The position numbers and the translations under genes are program-made. The notes below the pieces were generated by a model. The model had not been told where the DNA came from and did no database searches. It saw nothing but the letters and a program-made list of their open reading frames with translations. Positions 9,527 through 19,929 of a stretch of DNA of 20,193 nucleotides are shown here, one piece after another. The stretch is from Rodentolepis nana. Taxonomy: Eukaryota; Platyhelminthes; Cestoda; Cyclophyllidea; Hymenolepididae. How positions within the stretch are numbered: position 1 is the stretch's first letter; each line of letters begins with the position of its first letter. The stretch is taken from contig UZAE01012975.1 in NCBI GenBank assembly GCA_900617975.1, positions 8,288-28,480 of the forward strand, written 5' to 3'.

Positions 9527-10041
9527 ATGGTGGGTGGCGTGGCCTTTGCGATTAAAATTTACTCTTTATTGATAACCCTTCTGCATAGTTTTCGGTTTGA
9601 TTTAGGCAACCAAAGTGCGTGCATCAGAGTTGCGTTCAAAACCAGAAGCCGAGCTTCTGAAACAGCTTGGGGAGCTTAAAACTGAACTTGCCAACCAAAG
9701 GCTGTTTAGAATTACTCGTGGCACTGCTTCGAAGCTGAGGAAAATGTTAGTTTTTGATTGTTTACGCGTTAAAAAAATAGGCGATCTTTCAATTTTTTGC
9801 TCTTTTTAGTCGTGTTCTTCGCAAGTCCATTGCACGGATTTATACTGTTATGAATCAGTCGGCTAAGCTCCGCCAGCGCGAAGCTTACCGTGGTAAGCGA
9901 TTCGTTCCCAAGGAATTGCGTCCAAAGAAGACTCGCGCTATTCGCCGTCGTCTTTCCAAGCGCGAGCGATCTATTCACTCCGAAAAGATGCTCCGTAAAA
10001 TCAGGTCCTACCCTGCAAGACAGTTCGCTATAATGGCTTGA
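9527..10041 (+). CDS. RPL35: 60S ribosomal protein L35 (uL29), complete
   Basis: uL29 sits at the polypeptide exit of the large ribosomal subunit. Well-supported exons are 9606-9745 and 9810-10041, with a 64-base GT-AG intron and phase-2 junction. The protein runs ATKVRASELRSKPEAELLKQ, then SKLRK, RKSIARIYTVMNQS, LRPKKTRAIRRRLSK and the terminal ARQFAIMA, all diagnostic of eukaryotic L35. The first exon is short. Choice 1 is ATG at 9527-9529 alone, spliced at ATG|GTGGGT over a 76-base intron, giving MATKVRASELR and 124 residues (human 123). Choice 2 is ATG AAT AAG at 9462-9470, donor AAG|GTTTGT, giving MNKATKVRASELR. Choice 1 fits the family length better; choice 2 has the first upstream ATG. 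Residues LFRITRGTASKL replace the usual VAKVTGGAASKL, a moderately divergent L35. Confidence 0.93.
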
Positions 10042-10046
10042 ATAAA
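10041..10046 (+). terminator. Poly(A) signal AATAAA overlapping the RPL35 stop codon
   Basis: The last base of TGA (10041) is the first A of AATAAA. If used, the 3' UTR would be only about 15-30 bases. No other AATAAA follows closely. Confidence 0.55.
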
Positions 10047-13000
10047 TGTTTTATAAATCGGGTCCGTGTTCAGTCTCCTTGGATTTTCGCTCATTGTGGA
10101 AAGTAAATGTTTCAAGTTTCATTTATTTCTGGTGGTGTCCTAAGCTCTATTTGTTTCGAAATAGTTCCATTAATCATAGTGTAGTTCTTTAAAAAATTCT
10201 CGTCTTGTCACTTATATGCTATTATATTTGAAAGGAGAATTGTGTTGCAGTGGAGCTTTGATTTTTTTAGGATTTCTGTTGTCCTGAGCTATGTTAGTAT
10301 TTATCTTTATCTTCCCAAATGGCCAACCAGTTCTCTGGAACAATTGCATTTGATGTTGTTTGTGGGGTGGTTGCCCTTTGGCTGTTTATGTATTGTGGTC
10401 TGGTATCGTAAGGTGACCATATAGTGTTGGGGTGTTTTTTTCCTAGTGCGGACGTTTTACAAAGAGTTTCTCTTTTAGATTTGATCAATTGTTATGCTTA
10501 TTGATATATGATTTGTATTCTGTCAAGCGGCTGTTCAGTATGTGCCTATTGGTGTGTGGGTGGAATGTTGAATAAGCTTTGTGTTCGAATACGAGATTGA
10601 TTGGTCATTGATTTGCCCGTTTATCCTTCGATCTGTGGTGTTACTTACTGTTGTTTTGGAGATTTGAGGGAGGATTATTTTTGTTGATGTTTCCAGGTGA
10701 TGTTGGCGTATCCTTCAATATTTAGAAGCTTGGTGGTCGGAACCTGTTGAGCATTGTGTCTCTTATCGCTACCTTAGACATCTTCATGTAACTTTATTAC
10801 TTACGTTAACTAAGTAGCAAAAATTTCGTGGATTCGCCCATTGTCGAAGGTGAAGAGCTATTGTTTGAGATTTATGATGTGTTGTTTCTACTCACATAGA
10901 TACGGATGTTTTGGTTGCTCAATTTCCGTTCAGTTATCTCAATTTAGACAAATTCCTCCTACTATTCAAGTTACTGATTTAAGGTACTTGTTATAGTTTT
11001 CTTAGTTTTTTTGCAATTACCATTCATCAATGGAATCAAAACAGAGGAAGTGTATAGTTGTGCAAGTATTTGTGCCATGGTAGCCTTACTCAATTGGGGT
11101 TCGAGATTCCTTGAGTCTGCTTATTACTTAATAATTACCTTCAGGATATATTTCCTGCGTATCTGAGAGGCAGCTAGAGGCTTTAGTTTTTAGATATGGT
11201 TGACTGGTAGATCAACCATGGAATTCCAGTCTCTTATTAGTAATTCTAAATATCTGTAATAAATGCTATCTTGCTCATATCTGGATGAAACAAAAGCAAG
11301 AAAATATTTGTCTAATACTGCTTAAACTTTATTTCCTTCACGCGCATACTATTTTGTATATAGAATGCAGTTGCAATACAGTGCAACAGTCGTCTATAAT
11401 TAGATTTGCCTGCCTTTTCGAGGTTGCCTTCGTTGCTGTCAGTCAAATGCAAATGTAAGATGGACAGGCCATCAGTTTCCTGTCACACCAAAGTGGTGTT
11501 GATGGCAGTAGTTAATCATAATGCATGACAAAAAGCCTGACAAATTGACATTTCGCTGATACGCAACAGTTGCTGCTACCTTGTAGCCTATTTTGTCGCC
11601 CTAATAACAAAGATTCGTATTTCGCTTGCAAGGTAGGGAAAGCCACTACTTTTGTATCTCCGATGTTTGGATGATTCATTGCTTGAATGCACTTTTGGTA
11701 AAATACAGATAACTTAGTTTACTTGATAAATACGAATTGTCATTGGTTTCATAGCGTTTCAATCCTAAATACCACCCTGCGTGAATACAGAGAGCGTAAT
11801 CAATATCATATTTTTTTACAATTAGTAAATAGAATATTACAATTTAAAGAGTATTTTACATTCAATAGTTCACAGCAAGTGTTGAACGTGTTCGGCCTGA
11901 ACTTCGAAATACAACACGTCCGAAAACACCCTTTATCATGGAACCACAGAATAATTCGTTTCAGAGAGACGTGCTCTATGTGCCTTAAATGTCATTGACA
12001 CACCTGGAGATGAGACTTGGCTTAATATTGGGAGTGCTAGTTAGATTGGTCGATTTTTTAACTCCCAAGTCGATCTAGGAAAGCGTTTTATAACTTTTCT
12101 AGAACAGAGCTTAGTGCCATTGATGAACCTCGGAGAGTGAGTTGAGTTCTCCCGCCTGTTCCTTACTTAGCTAGGCTCAACCAACACGGATTGTCATTCC
12201 ATTCGCTAGGTATACTGAAATTGTTTGCAACATCAAATGTAATATCTTGAATTTTGCCCACCTGTGGTTTGCTAGTGGTGATATAGTATTCTTATGGAGT
12301 AAGACAGGACGCACGGATGAAATAACGGTACTGTCACAGGGCAAGCATAAAGCGTGTTGTTCGCACTGGTAAGAGGTTACGAATATAATGCAACATCATA
12401 CTAATCTGATCGAGCAGAGGACAAGAATTTGGATAAAGGAGAAGAAGTGATTAAGTCAGCCATTTATCGTTATTCTAATCTCTGATCCTCAAATATGGTG
12501 ATTTGGATTTTATATGGTAGCTGATCGTTTCAAATTCACATTTCGACGAATATTGTAACTTCATACCATACCAAACCTGTATAAGCTAACTAATACCAGC
12601 CTAATACCGAGCCTATCAGGAGAGAAAATGACCATGAGGTTCACGGCTTTAGCTATAATATTTACCGAATGATAACAAGATTGGAAGATGTTAGACTCTC
12701 AAACAAGGCTTCTTCAAGGCTCAGATTTGGTCTTTTAAAGCTTAACCCTCGGTGAGTTATGGAAGCATTCTCTCAGATATTGGCCTCCAGGGGAGATAAG
12801 TATTTGATCACAAAAGAAAACCATGGCATTCACCATCTAGTTAAAATTCATCTAATTGCAAAAGAAAGAAAATACTCAAATTGACTAAATTTCGGAGATT
12901 GGGTGCTGACGCCACTACAATCTTGGCTAAGAGGAATTTTTACTTTGATGGCCAGAATAGTATTTCATTTTTGATCACATATCTTATATATTGACTATTT

Positions 13001-13153
13001 GAGGTAAAAAATCTGCCTATGTGATTTTGTGCCAGTAAACAGACTGAATTCCCGATTATGTTGCTTTCGAACAAAGAATTCGTGTCCATTCATCGTAATC
13101 AAAATAGCGACAACTTCAACAATCACTTTAAAAATGAAGTATATTGTTTATGT
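10047..13153. other. Long stretch without a supported gene
   Basis: About 3.1 kb. The first kilobase (to about 11100) is visibly rich in T and G on the plus strand. A 91-codon plus-strand ORF at 11723-11998 and several shorter ones show no recognisable family or splice context. A 30-codon hydrophobic ORF at 10319-10411 is listed separately. Confidence 0.45.
10319..10411 (+). CDS. Doubtful short hydrophobic ORF
   Basis: ATG in a good context (CCCAAATGG) opens 30 codons to TAA. The product begins MANQFSGTIAFDVV and ends in a predicted single membrane-spanning run, VVALWLFMYCGLV. A GTAAGG at 10408 could act as a donor just before the stop. Not recognised. The surrounding T/G-rich sequence makes hydrophobic ORFs likely by chance, so this is only a candidate. 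Confidence 0.15.
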   Translation: MANQFSGTIAFDVVCGVVALWLFMYCGLVS

Positions 13154-13565
13154 GAGGTGTGCGATAGACTTACCTCTACGTGGTGCACACTGGGCAACCT
13201 ATACTCATTCGGCAAAAAAGTCTATTGATCGGCAGTTGACTTCTGACCTCAAAGACAAAAAAGTCTATTGATCGGCAGTTGACTTCTGACTTGCAAAAAG
13301 TCTATTGATCGGCAGTTGACTTCTGACCTCAAACTACAATGGCCCCATTGTATTGCATATTCTATCCCTTCTATAGTACTCAAATTACCTTTTTTCTGCA
13401 TTTGTGTCTGTTTGTCCCTTACATCTTGAAATCTTTCTTCTGCTCCTCCTCTCGAATTTTCTCACTTAATTTTGATGTTCCTCCTCCTCTCCTTGAAGCC
13501 CGAAGTCCGCTAAAGGGCCAATGATAACTATCAAAACGCCTGCCCTTTGAAATGAATAAATAAAT
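13154..13565 (+). repeat. SINE-like dispersed repeat, copy B (with internal triplication)
   Basis: Opposite orientation to the other three copies. It starts GAGGTGTGCGATAGACTTAC, continues through CACGTGGTGCAC-like sequence (CTACGTGGTGCACACTGGGC) and ends AATGAATAAATAAAT. It is flanked by TGTTTATGT at 13145-13153 and 13568-13576, an apparent 9-base target-site duplication (11 with one mismatch). It is longer than its relatives mainly because a 28-base block occurs three times. ORFs at 13029, 13339 and 13419 are shadows of this repeat. Confidence 0.85.
13220..13327 (+). repeat. Three tandem copies of a 28-base block inside copy B
   Basis: GTCTATTGATCGGCAGTTGA followed by CTTCTGAC occurs at 13220-13247, 13263-13290 and 13300-13327, with identical cores and spacers of 15 and 9 bases. 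Other copies of the element have this block once. Confidence 0.9.
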
Positions 13566-14617
13566 AGTGTTTATGTACTGCTTGCACATAAGCTGGCTAG
13601 GCAACAAAATAAAAGTGGAGAGGCCATTGCGAACCGAGTCGTCTATCACCCATCGCCGTTAATTACCCTAAAGTTAGAAGACAGGAAGAGCAACTGAATA
13701 AATCAATTCAGTGAGGAGACAAAAAGGGTGTGCTCAAGGTGTCTGCTTCACGTAGTTTTCACAGGCATTAACCATCGGCAGCTCTAATACCGTTTGTGTC
13801 CTAAATTTATGACAGGGGGCAAAATTCTAATCAGCTGATGAGTGAAATTTCAACTAAAGAAATTAGGCATTCTTTCAACACTATAGTTTTCCAGTTATGA
13901 GATCGAGTGAGTGACCAAAGTTGCCAAAGTAAAAAGCTACTCTTTTAAGTTGTAGTGCATGAGTAATCTGCTTCAATGGGATAATTTTTTAATGCCACCA
14001 TCAGCGATGACATTCATTTCTTCCGATGACTCCTCGTCTTGTCATGAAATATCTCACGATAAATAACTGTAACACGATTTTTTCATGTCGTCGCGAAAAA
14101 ATATTCTCTGATATTCATACTGACGACTAAATGAAACGAATTCCACTTACTAATAGGCGATTAGCTACTGGGTAACTTGCAATTTTTGCCCAAGAACTAA
14201 AATGTAAGTCGGCCTATGCGAAAATGACGTCGGAGTACTTCGATCTCTTTTATAAAATTTGTACAGACCCAATGGTCACCTTCAAGGGTTGAAGCTTGCG
14301 GCTTTACTTCCGCATTAAAAATGATCTATTCAGAGCTTAATTGCCATAGTTAAATGCTTGTTTTGCTAATTTATATCGCATGTTCGTAGTAATAATGCTG
14401 GTAGGTTAGAGGAATAGTTGGTGGATTTCACTGAAGCGAATATTAACTGTAGTAGAAAGTGAAATGTCGACATATCGACGCTACCTCATTCCCAGTAGAA
14501 TATTCTGGACTGGGTGACTGTGTGGATAAAACTCCCCAGACATTCAATACTTGTGTCTATGTAACTTATAATTTCATTAGTTTCAATTAATGGCTAATCA
14601 AGTGGGCAGTAGGTAAC
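13566..14617. other. No gene seen; one end of a diverged repeat pair
   Basis: No coding sequence recognised. Positions about 14020-14140 resemble about 16303-16440 (ATGACTCCT, then TTGTCATGAAAT, CACGA and a shared ATGAAAC further on), suggesting an old dispersed repeat. Confidence 0.4.
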
Positions 14618-14653
14618 TATAAGCAATAAAAGTATTCCGCACCACACTCACTG
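14618..14653 (+). promoter_or_regulatory. Candidate TATA and initiator core promoter
   Basis: TATAA at 14618-14622, followed by AATAAAAG, lies about 30 bases upstream of TCACTG (14648-14653), an initiator-like site. A short leader and ATGGCTAAG then GT follow at 14677. Spacing is typical of a TATA promoter, but nothing shows that it is active. Confidence 0.3.
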
Positions 14654-14676
14654 TTTCCAGTTCGCTGTCAGAGAAG

Positions 14677-14685
14677 ATGGCTAAG
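14677..14685 (+). CDS. Candidate three-codon first exon (M-A-K)
   Basis: ATG GCT AAG is followed by GTTTGA, a possible donor like the AAG|GTTTGT near the RPL35 start. Short ATG-proximal first exons are common in ribosomal protein and other housekeeping genes. No matching downstream phase-0 exon was found before the contig ends at 16719, so the gene cannot be named and may not exist. Confidence 0.2.
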
Positions 14686-16371
14686 GTTTGATCAAATCTT
14701 ACTTGTTAAACGGTGCTTGAGTAATGAGTATTCTTGACGATATGGTAATTGATCGGACTATCTCTTGATTGGCTAAAAATTTATTGCTTCAAAACTTGCA
14801 ATTTCCGTGAAAGAATAGATTTGCCTAATACGAATAACAAGCACATACTCTTTGATACTTATTGATTATTAAAAACGCAATAAAAAGATATTGTTTCTTT
14901 CACTTTTTCTTATTTTAGCAAAAATTAACAGCCAGATAAACATTAAAATCCTTCTTTTGTTTAGGCATAAGGTTTTCATAAAGTAAAAACTACGAAAGCT
15001 AAACATTATGGAATTCATGATTTTTTTACACAGCTGCAGCATAATTGCATCAGAGGAAGAGTAATTATAGAAAGATAAATTTAAAATGGTATGGATTTTG
15101 AAATGGTGGAATAATTTATGACTTCAAGACCCATATAAATTTTTAATATTTATAATGGATCAGTCCTTATTGCAATAAGTAAAAGTACTACCACTCGCGT
15201 GTATGGATCATTATTGTCAATATATGACAGTTAAGAATTCAACACCACAGTAACCGAATTCTCCTACGCACACAGACACTGGTATTTATTTGATCAATTT
15301 CATAAAACTAAGCAAAGTAAATACTGATTTCGAAATAAGAGTTTTGAAAGATGTTTTCAAAATCACATGAATAGGAGGAATATGAAGACGAAATGGAGAA
15401 AATATATGGAAAGGCCAACGGATATTTCAATAAAAAGGTGCCTTTATAAAGTGAATTTTAGCCTTTGTAGGAGACTATGGTGACAGTTACTAAGGCTGCG
15501 CTTTTTTATAAAGCGTTAGCTATTTCTTCTCGTTCTTAAACATGTCAACGGATGAACCACAAGATAAGATACTTTACCACATTGAGAATTAAAAAAGGAG
15601 ATGATGCGACAGGACTGCTCAATGGTCGATGAAATTTTTAAAGACAATTGATGAAATCGTCAGGCGTGTCATGAAATTTCAATTTTGAAATTTTAAATAA
15701 GGTTAAGCCCCAAGGGAAGCAATTGGCACCTTAATGTTGCTCTGAGTATTTCCGTGTCCTCCCCTATCCCATACCATTTACTGAGATTTCTACCGATTTT
15801 AGTTACTTTATAGAAATTAACATTTTCTGATTACCTCGAGACGACTGCAATGCCCGCCTGAAATTGACCAGGTTGAAAGTTTTAGGTGGTGGAGAAATTA
15901 GGTCAATTAAATGCTTATAGGCGTAGAAACCGTGAATTTAATTTTTAATCAAGTCAAATAAACTCCTCTATCCTGGTTCAGCTAATAACCACACGGCTAG
16001 GGGTATGAAGCATTGGTATGCCTATGCTAAATTTGGGTGCTTTTAGAAAAGCATTTATTTTCGTGATCTGTATAAATAAGCCAATGAGTGAGCCGAGCAC
16101 TACATAAATAGGACATTTATGCTCGTCTTTGCTTACAATTTTCGATTTCCATTTTACGGTAGCCCTTTAATGAATGACTTTGAAATGGGAAAAAATGCAG
16201 ATATTGAAAGTATCTACATATTAGCAACAATATCTAGTTAGTTGGTTTGTGAACAAGGCACTTCAAATGAATCATTTGACAAAGCTGATGAAATCATTAG
16301 TGTTTCCTATGACTCCTTGCCCTGTCATGAAATGTCCCACGACGGATGAATGATAAGGCCCCAATCCCCCC
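14686..16371. other. No gene seen
   Basis: AT-rich sequence with no ORF of note on either strand. It ends in a run of 12 C (16366-16377), where a sequence duplicated in the next-but-one contig begins. Confidence 0.5.
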
Positions 16372-16719
16372 CCCCCCACCCCCTCAAAACGTGATTTCTT
16401 AAGGTCGCTTGAATGATGACACATAGATGAAACATTTGACGGTACGTCGCATAAGATTTCTTAAAAAGTTAAGTCTAGATTATCAAGGAATCCCACAGTT
16501 TAACTTGCTCACTATTTTTAAGAAATGCTTGCTCTAAATATGATTTGTATATGAAATTGAAATTTGCTCCTAATTCGACTGAAATTTCTCAAAATTAAAT
16601 ATTTTTTGAAGTTGTCACTTCCTCCTAAGTAATGACTTTAGAAGAAAGACTAAAAGACTTATTAGCAGCAATTCCAAAGCCTGAAATGACTAAACTTCAA
16701 ACATTGAACCATCAGAGCT
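16372..16719 (+). repeat. 348-base exact duplicate, first copy (contig end)
   Basis: As far as read, identical to 18879-19226. It starts inside a poly-C run and ends at the last base before a single N. The second copy starts at the first base after the other N. This end-to-end arrangement is that of an unmerged contig overlap rather than a biological duplication. Confidence 0.95.
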
Positions 16720-16720
16720 N
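16720..16720. other. Assembly gap (single N)
   Basis: One ambiguous base separating two unrelated sequences; the true gap size is unknown. Confidence 0.9.
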
Positions 16721-18236
16721 ATACATCTAGCTAGGCTTCTAGAACCAGCTAAGCTATAGCCCAGCTATAAGGGAAACAGACGTGTAGCACGGAGCACGTT
16801 TATTCAGGACGTATATTGCGGATCAAGTGTACACACAGGGAGCTACTCATGATCAGGATGGGGGATTAGGTTAAACAGAGGTTGATAATTGGTCACTGTT
16901 TGTACGGTCGCTGCACACAGAGTTGAACGGCCGCACCTCCCAATTCTGGCGAGCAGACATGCGGGCATACGATGACGCACAAAGCGATAACGTGTCCCAC
17001 AGAACCTTCGATAAAATTCGCTAAAGATGCTTTCTCTTTTATGAAACATAAGGGCGTTTTTGCAATTTAAAACCCGAAATTTCAGCTAATGCCGAAGGAA
17101 AAACCAGCTCTCGTACATTTGCTACAGTTCAGATTAAACCGAGTACAACATAACGCAATCCATATTAGTTCGTATGAAAGTTTTGATGGGTAGAAACAAT
17201 GTGACTAAAATAAGAAATGTTAACTTTGTCAATGAAAAGATACTTAGTAATTCACACTATTTAATGATCTGTTTGACAATATTACTCAAGCAACTACTCG
17301 AAATGCGTGAATAGGTCTGTACTCAGATTTTCCCGATAGACATAAAGATTTCATTGTTTAATAAAGGTGAGTTTTTATTGAATAGCAATCAAGTATTAAC
17401 TTGAGATAGTCGGAGAGGAATGTGGAGATGAACTGATATGTGTAACAAAGTCTGAAGAAATCGCAAGCAAGAAAATTTGGAATTCTATTTAAATTTTCGT
17501 AATGTATAAACAAAGAAGTGGGTGATATAATGTGTGTCAGTTGAATGGCTGACTTCTCAAACTCTGGAGTAGCGCAAATACTCTTGTAAAAATTAGAACA
17601 TTTTAATAAATAATTTATTTTTCGGTTATGCAAGGGTTTTATTAGCTCCATGAATTCAAGCATTAATCAGTGGAAATTTTTATACCTGTTTGAAGAGGGA
17701 CTGGTAAACCCAATACACCTTCCTTAAAATTCTTTTATCCATTCTTTCTTCGACTGAGCAGGGTAGTAATTTAATCTAGTTGTTCATTGACAGGTAATGA
17801 AGAGAATTTGAATCTATGAAGAAGGCGTGAATGATCGGATGGATATCTTGACAAATGGTTAATGACCGGTCAAAATGTAGATGCATTTACTTCAGGTGAT
17901 GATATGAATATCAATGTAATGGATTGCCTTATCGAAATTACCAATTAAAGGTAACAAATAATCAATTGGACAATAAATCTATGATCATTGCGTAAATTAC
18001 GAAACTCATCAGAATGAAAGAATCTAAAATGACCAAAATATGACATGAAACTATGAGTTTTAAGTAGCTTCATTTACGGTCTGGGCCTCTGCTCTTTAAA
18101 AATTACTCCTTGTGCTTTTTGTAGCATGTAGATGGTGCTTAGCCTTGAAAGTAAGTGAGTGATGATCATAAAGGATGGAAATTTTCAAGCGTGCGTTTTT
18201 CCCAATTCTCATTTAAATCTTGCTCGAATCCGTCCA
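16721..18236. other. Inserted contig, no gene seen in this part
   Basis: The first 320 bases are noticeably richer in G and C than the flanks and include a 68-codon minus-strand ORF (16843-17049) of no recognised family, possibly an old transposon remnant. The rest is AT-rich and without convincing coding sequence. Confidence 0.4.
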
Positions 18237-18250
18237 AATATAGGCGAAAT

Positions 18251-18566
18251 TTATTTATATCAAATGGCAGGCATCTTGATGGTTATCATTAGCCCTTTAG
18301 TTGACTTCAGGCTTCACAGAGGGGAAGGAACATCAAATTGAAAAAAGTCGAGAGGGGGGAACAGAAGAGTGTTTCAAAGATGTAAGAGGCTGACACAAAG
18401 GTAGAAAAAAGGTGAGGTGAGTACAGTGGAAGTAGTCGAATATGGCATAGAGTGAGGTGATGGTAGTTTGAAGTCAGAAGTCAACTGCCGAATAATAGAC
18501 ATTTTTGCCGTATGAGAGTACGTTGCCCAGGGTGCACCACGTGGAGGTAAGTCTATCGCACACCCC
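18251..18566 (-). repeat. SINE-like dispersed repeat, copy C, with 14-base target duplication
   Basis: Flanked by a perfect AATATAGGCGAAAT at 18237-18250 and 18567-18580. Read on the minus strand, the 316-base element begins GGGGTGTGCGATAGACTTAC and ends in an AT-rich tail (ATATAAATAA). Target-site duplication plus an AT-rich tail is the mark of insertion by a LINE-type reverse transcriptase. No clear pol III A or B box was recognised. ORFs at 18159 and 18374 are shadows. Confidence 0.92.
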
Positions 18567-18752
18567 AATATAGGCGAAATAATTTACCCAAAACGACCAA
18601 TCTTGGAAGAGAGGGTGACAACGATATTCAAATCCGTAGAATTATAGTATCGTTAAGTGGTATGAGCCAAGGAGGCTTTTCCTCCTAAAAATCTAAATAA
18701 TAGTGTGATTTGCACACACAAGACTACTGTAATGCAAAAAAAATATTTGTAG

Positions 18753-18877
18753 GCTTCGCTTAAAAGACAGTCAAATTGCTAACGACCAAGAGCACTTGCA
18801 AAGCCTCACTGATCAATTGAAGGTTGCAGCGAGCGAAGCCGCGGAAATTCAGCAGCGTTGTACTAAGATGGCGGAAG
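18753..18877 (+). CDS. Truncated exon encoding a coiled-coil segment
   Basis: After the acceptor ATATTTGTAG (ends 18752), phase 1, 41 codons are open up to the N. The residues begin LRLKDSQIANDQEHLQSL and end AAEIQQRCTKMAE: rich in Gln, Glu, Lys, Ala and Leu, with Leu/Ile/Val at heptad-like spacing and no Pro or Gly. GC content rises sharply against the flanks. It looks like part of a long coiled-coil protein, but the family was not identified. The exon is cut by the gap, and the next contig does not continue it. A 60-codon minus-strand ORF over it crosses the N and is a shadow. Confidence 0.6.
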
Positions 18878-18878
18878 N
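18878..18878. other. Assembly gap (single N)
   Basis: One ambiguous base between the coiled-coil exon and a poly-C run that begins the duplicated sequence. Confidence 0.9.
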
Positions 18879-19226
18879 CCCCCCACCCCCTCAAAACGTG
18901 ATTTCTTAAGGTCGCTTGAATGATGACACATAGATGAAACATTTGACGGTACGTCGCATAAGATTTCTTAAAAAGTTAAGTCTAGATTATCAAGGAATCC
19001 CACAGTTTAACTTGCTCACTATTTTTAAGAAATGCTTGCTCTAAATATGATTTGTATATGAAATTGAAATTTGCTCCTAATTCGACTGAAATTTCTCAAA
19101 ATTAAATATTTTTTGAAGTTGTCACTTCCTCCTAAGTAATGACTTTAGAAGAAAGACTAAAAGACTTATTAGCAGCAATTCCAAAGCCTGAAATGACTAA
19201 ACTTCAAACATTGAACCATCAGAGCT
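18879..19226 (+). repeat. 348-base exact duplicate, second copy (contig start)
   Basis: Matches 16372-16719. Here it continues past GAGCT into AAAATTATTGC, whereas the first copy stops at the N. Confidence 0.95.
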
Positions 19227-19615
19227 AAAATTATTGCTTTCTATAAAATATTCTTATAGGGAATGTATAAAGTTCGAATGGAAACGACAAATAGTCGTTT
19301 TAAGACAAAGCATTGATTAAATTCGTCTATTACAGATGCTTTAACTATTTGAGATATTTGAAATCATAGTTCAAACGGACCTTATTTTGAAGTCGAATGA
19401 TTGCAGCGGCGCGCAATCTGTGAGATTATGCTGTTTATTTATTTTTTCTGATAACTGAGTGTTTCAAAAATCAATTCTAATATTTAGGACATTATAACAA
19501 TTGGTGCAAATAGATTTGCAGCGTAGATTCAATTTCCCCATCTATGGAGCGGAAGTTGTTACGTTCCAGAATATATCACGATCAGTCTCTTAAGGGGCAT
19601 TTTCCCCAAGATCCA
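19227..19615. other. No gene seen
   Basis: AT-rich, unremarkable, with no open frame of note. Confidence 0.5.
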
Positions 19616-19628
19616 ATTTTGCAAATAT

Positions 19629-19929
19629 TTATTTATATCAAATGGCAGCCGTCTTGATGATTACCATTAGCCCTTTAGTTGACTTCAGACTTCACAGAGG
19701 GGAAGGAACATCAAATTGAAAAAAGTCGAAAGGGAGGGGACAGAAGAGTGTTTCAACGATGTAAGAGACAAACACAAAGGTAGAAAAAAGGTAAGGTGAG
19801 TACTGTGAAATAGAGTGAGGTGATGGTAGTTTGAAGATTAGAAGTCAACTGCCAGTTAATAGACTTTTTACCGTATGAATATACGTTGCCCAGGGTGTAC
19901 CACGTGGAGGTAAGTCTATCGCACACCCC
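19629..19929 (-). repeat. SINE-like dispersed repeat, copy D, with 13-base target duplication
   Basis: Flanked by ATTTTGCAAATAT (19616-19628) and ATTTTGCAGATAT (19930-19942), one mismatch. The 301-base element has exactly the same termini as copy C and is its closest relative in the window. The ORF at 19753-20022 is a shadow. Confidence 0.92.

Noticed and set aside
11723..11998. 91-codon plus-strand ORF with a C-terminal Cys-x-x-Cys
   Set aside because: No recognised family on either strand; an old transposon relic is possible but cannot be shown.
16843..17049. 68-codon minus-strand ORF in GC-richer sequence, considered as a retroelement fragment
   Set aside because: No protease, reverse transcriptase or integrase motif visible; kept only as a note on the contig.
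16366..19226. Real segmental duplication
   Set aside because: Both copies terminate exactly at Ns, which fits unmerged contigs better than a biological duplication.
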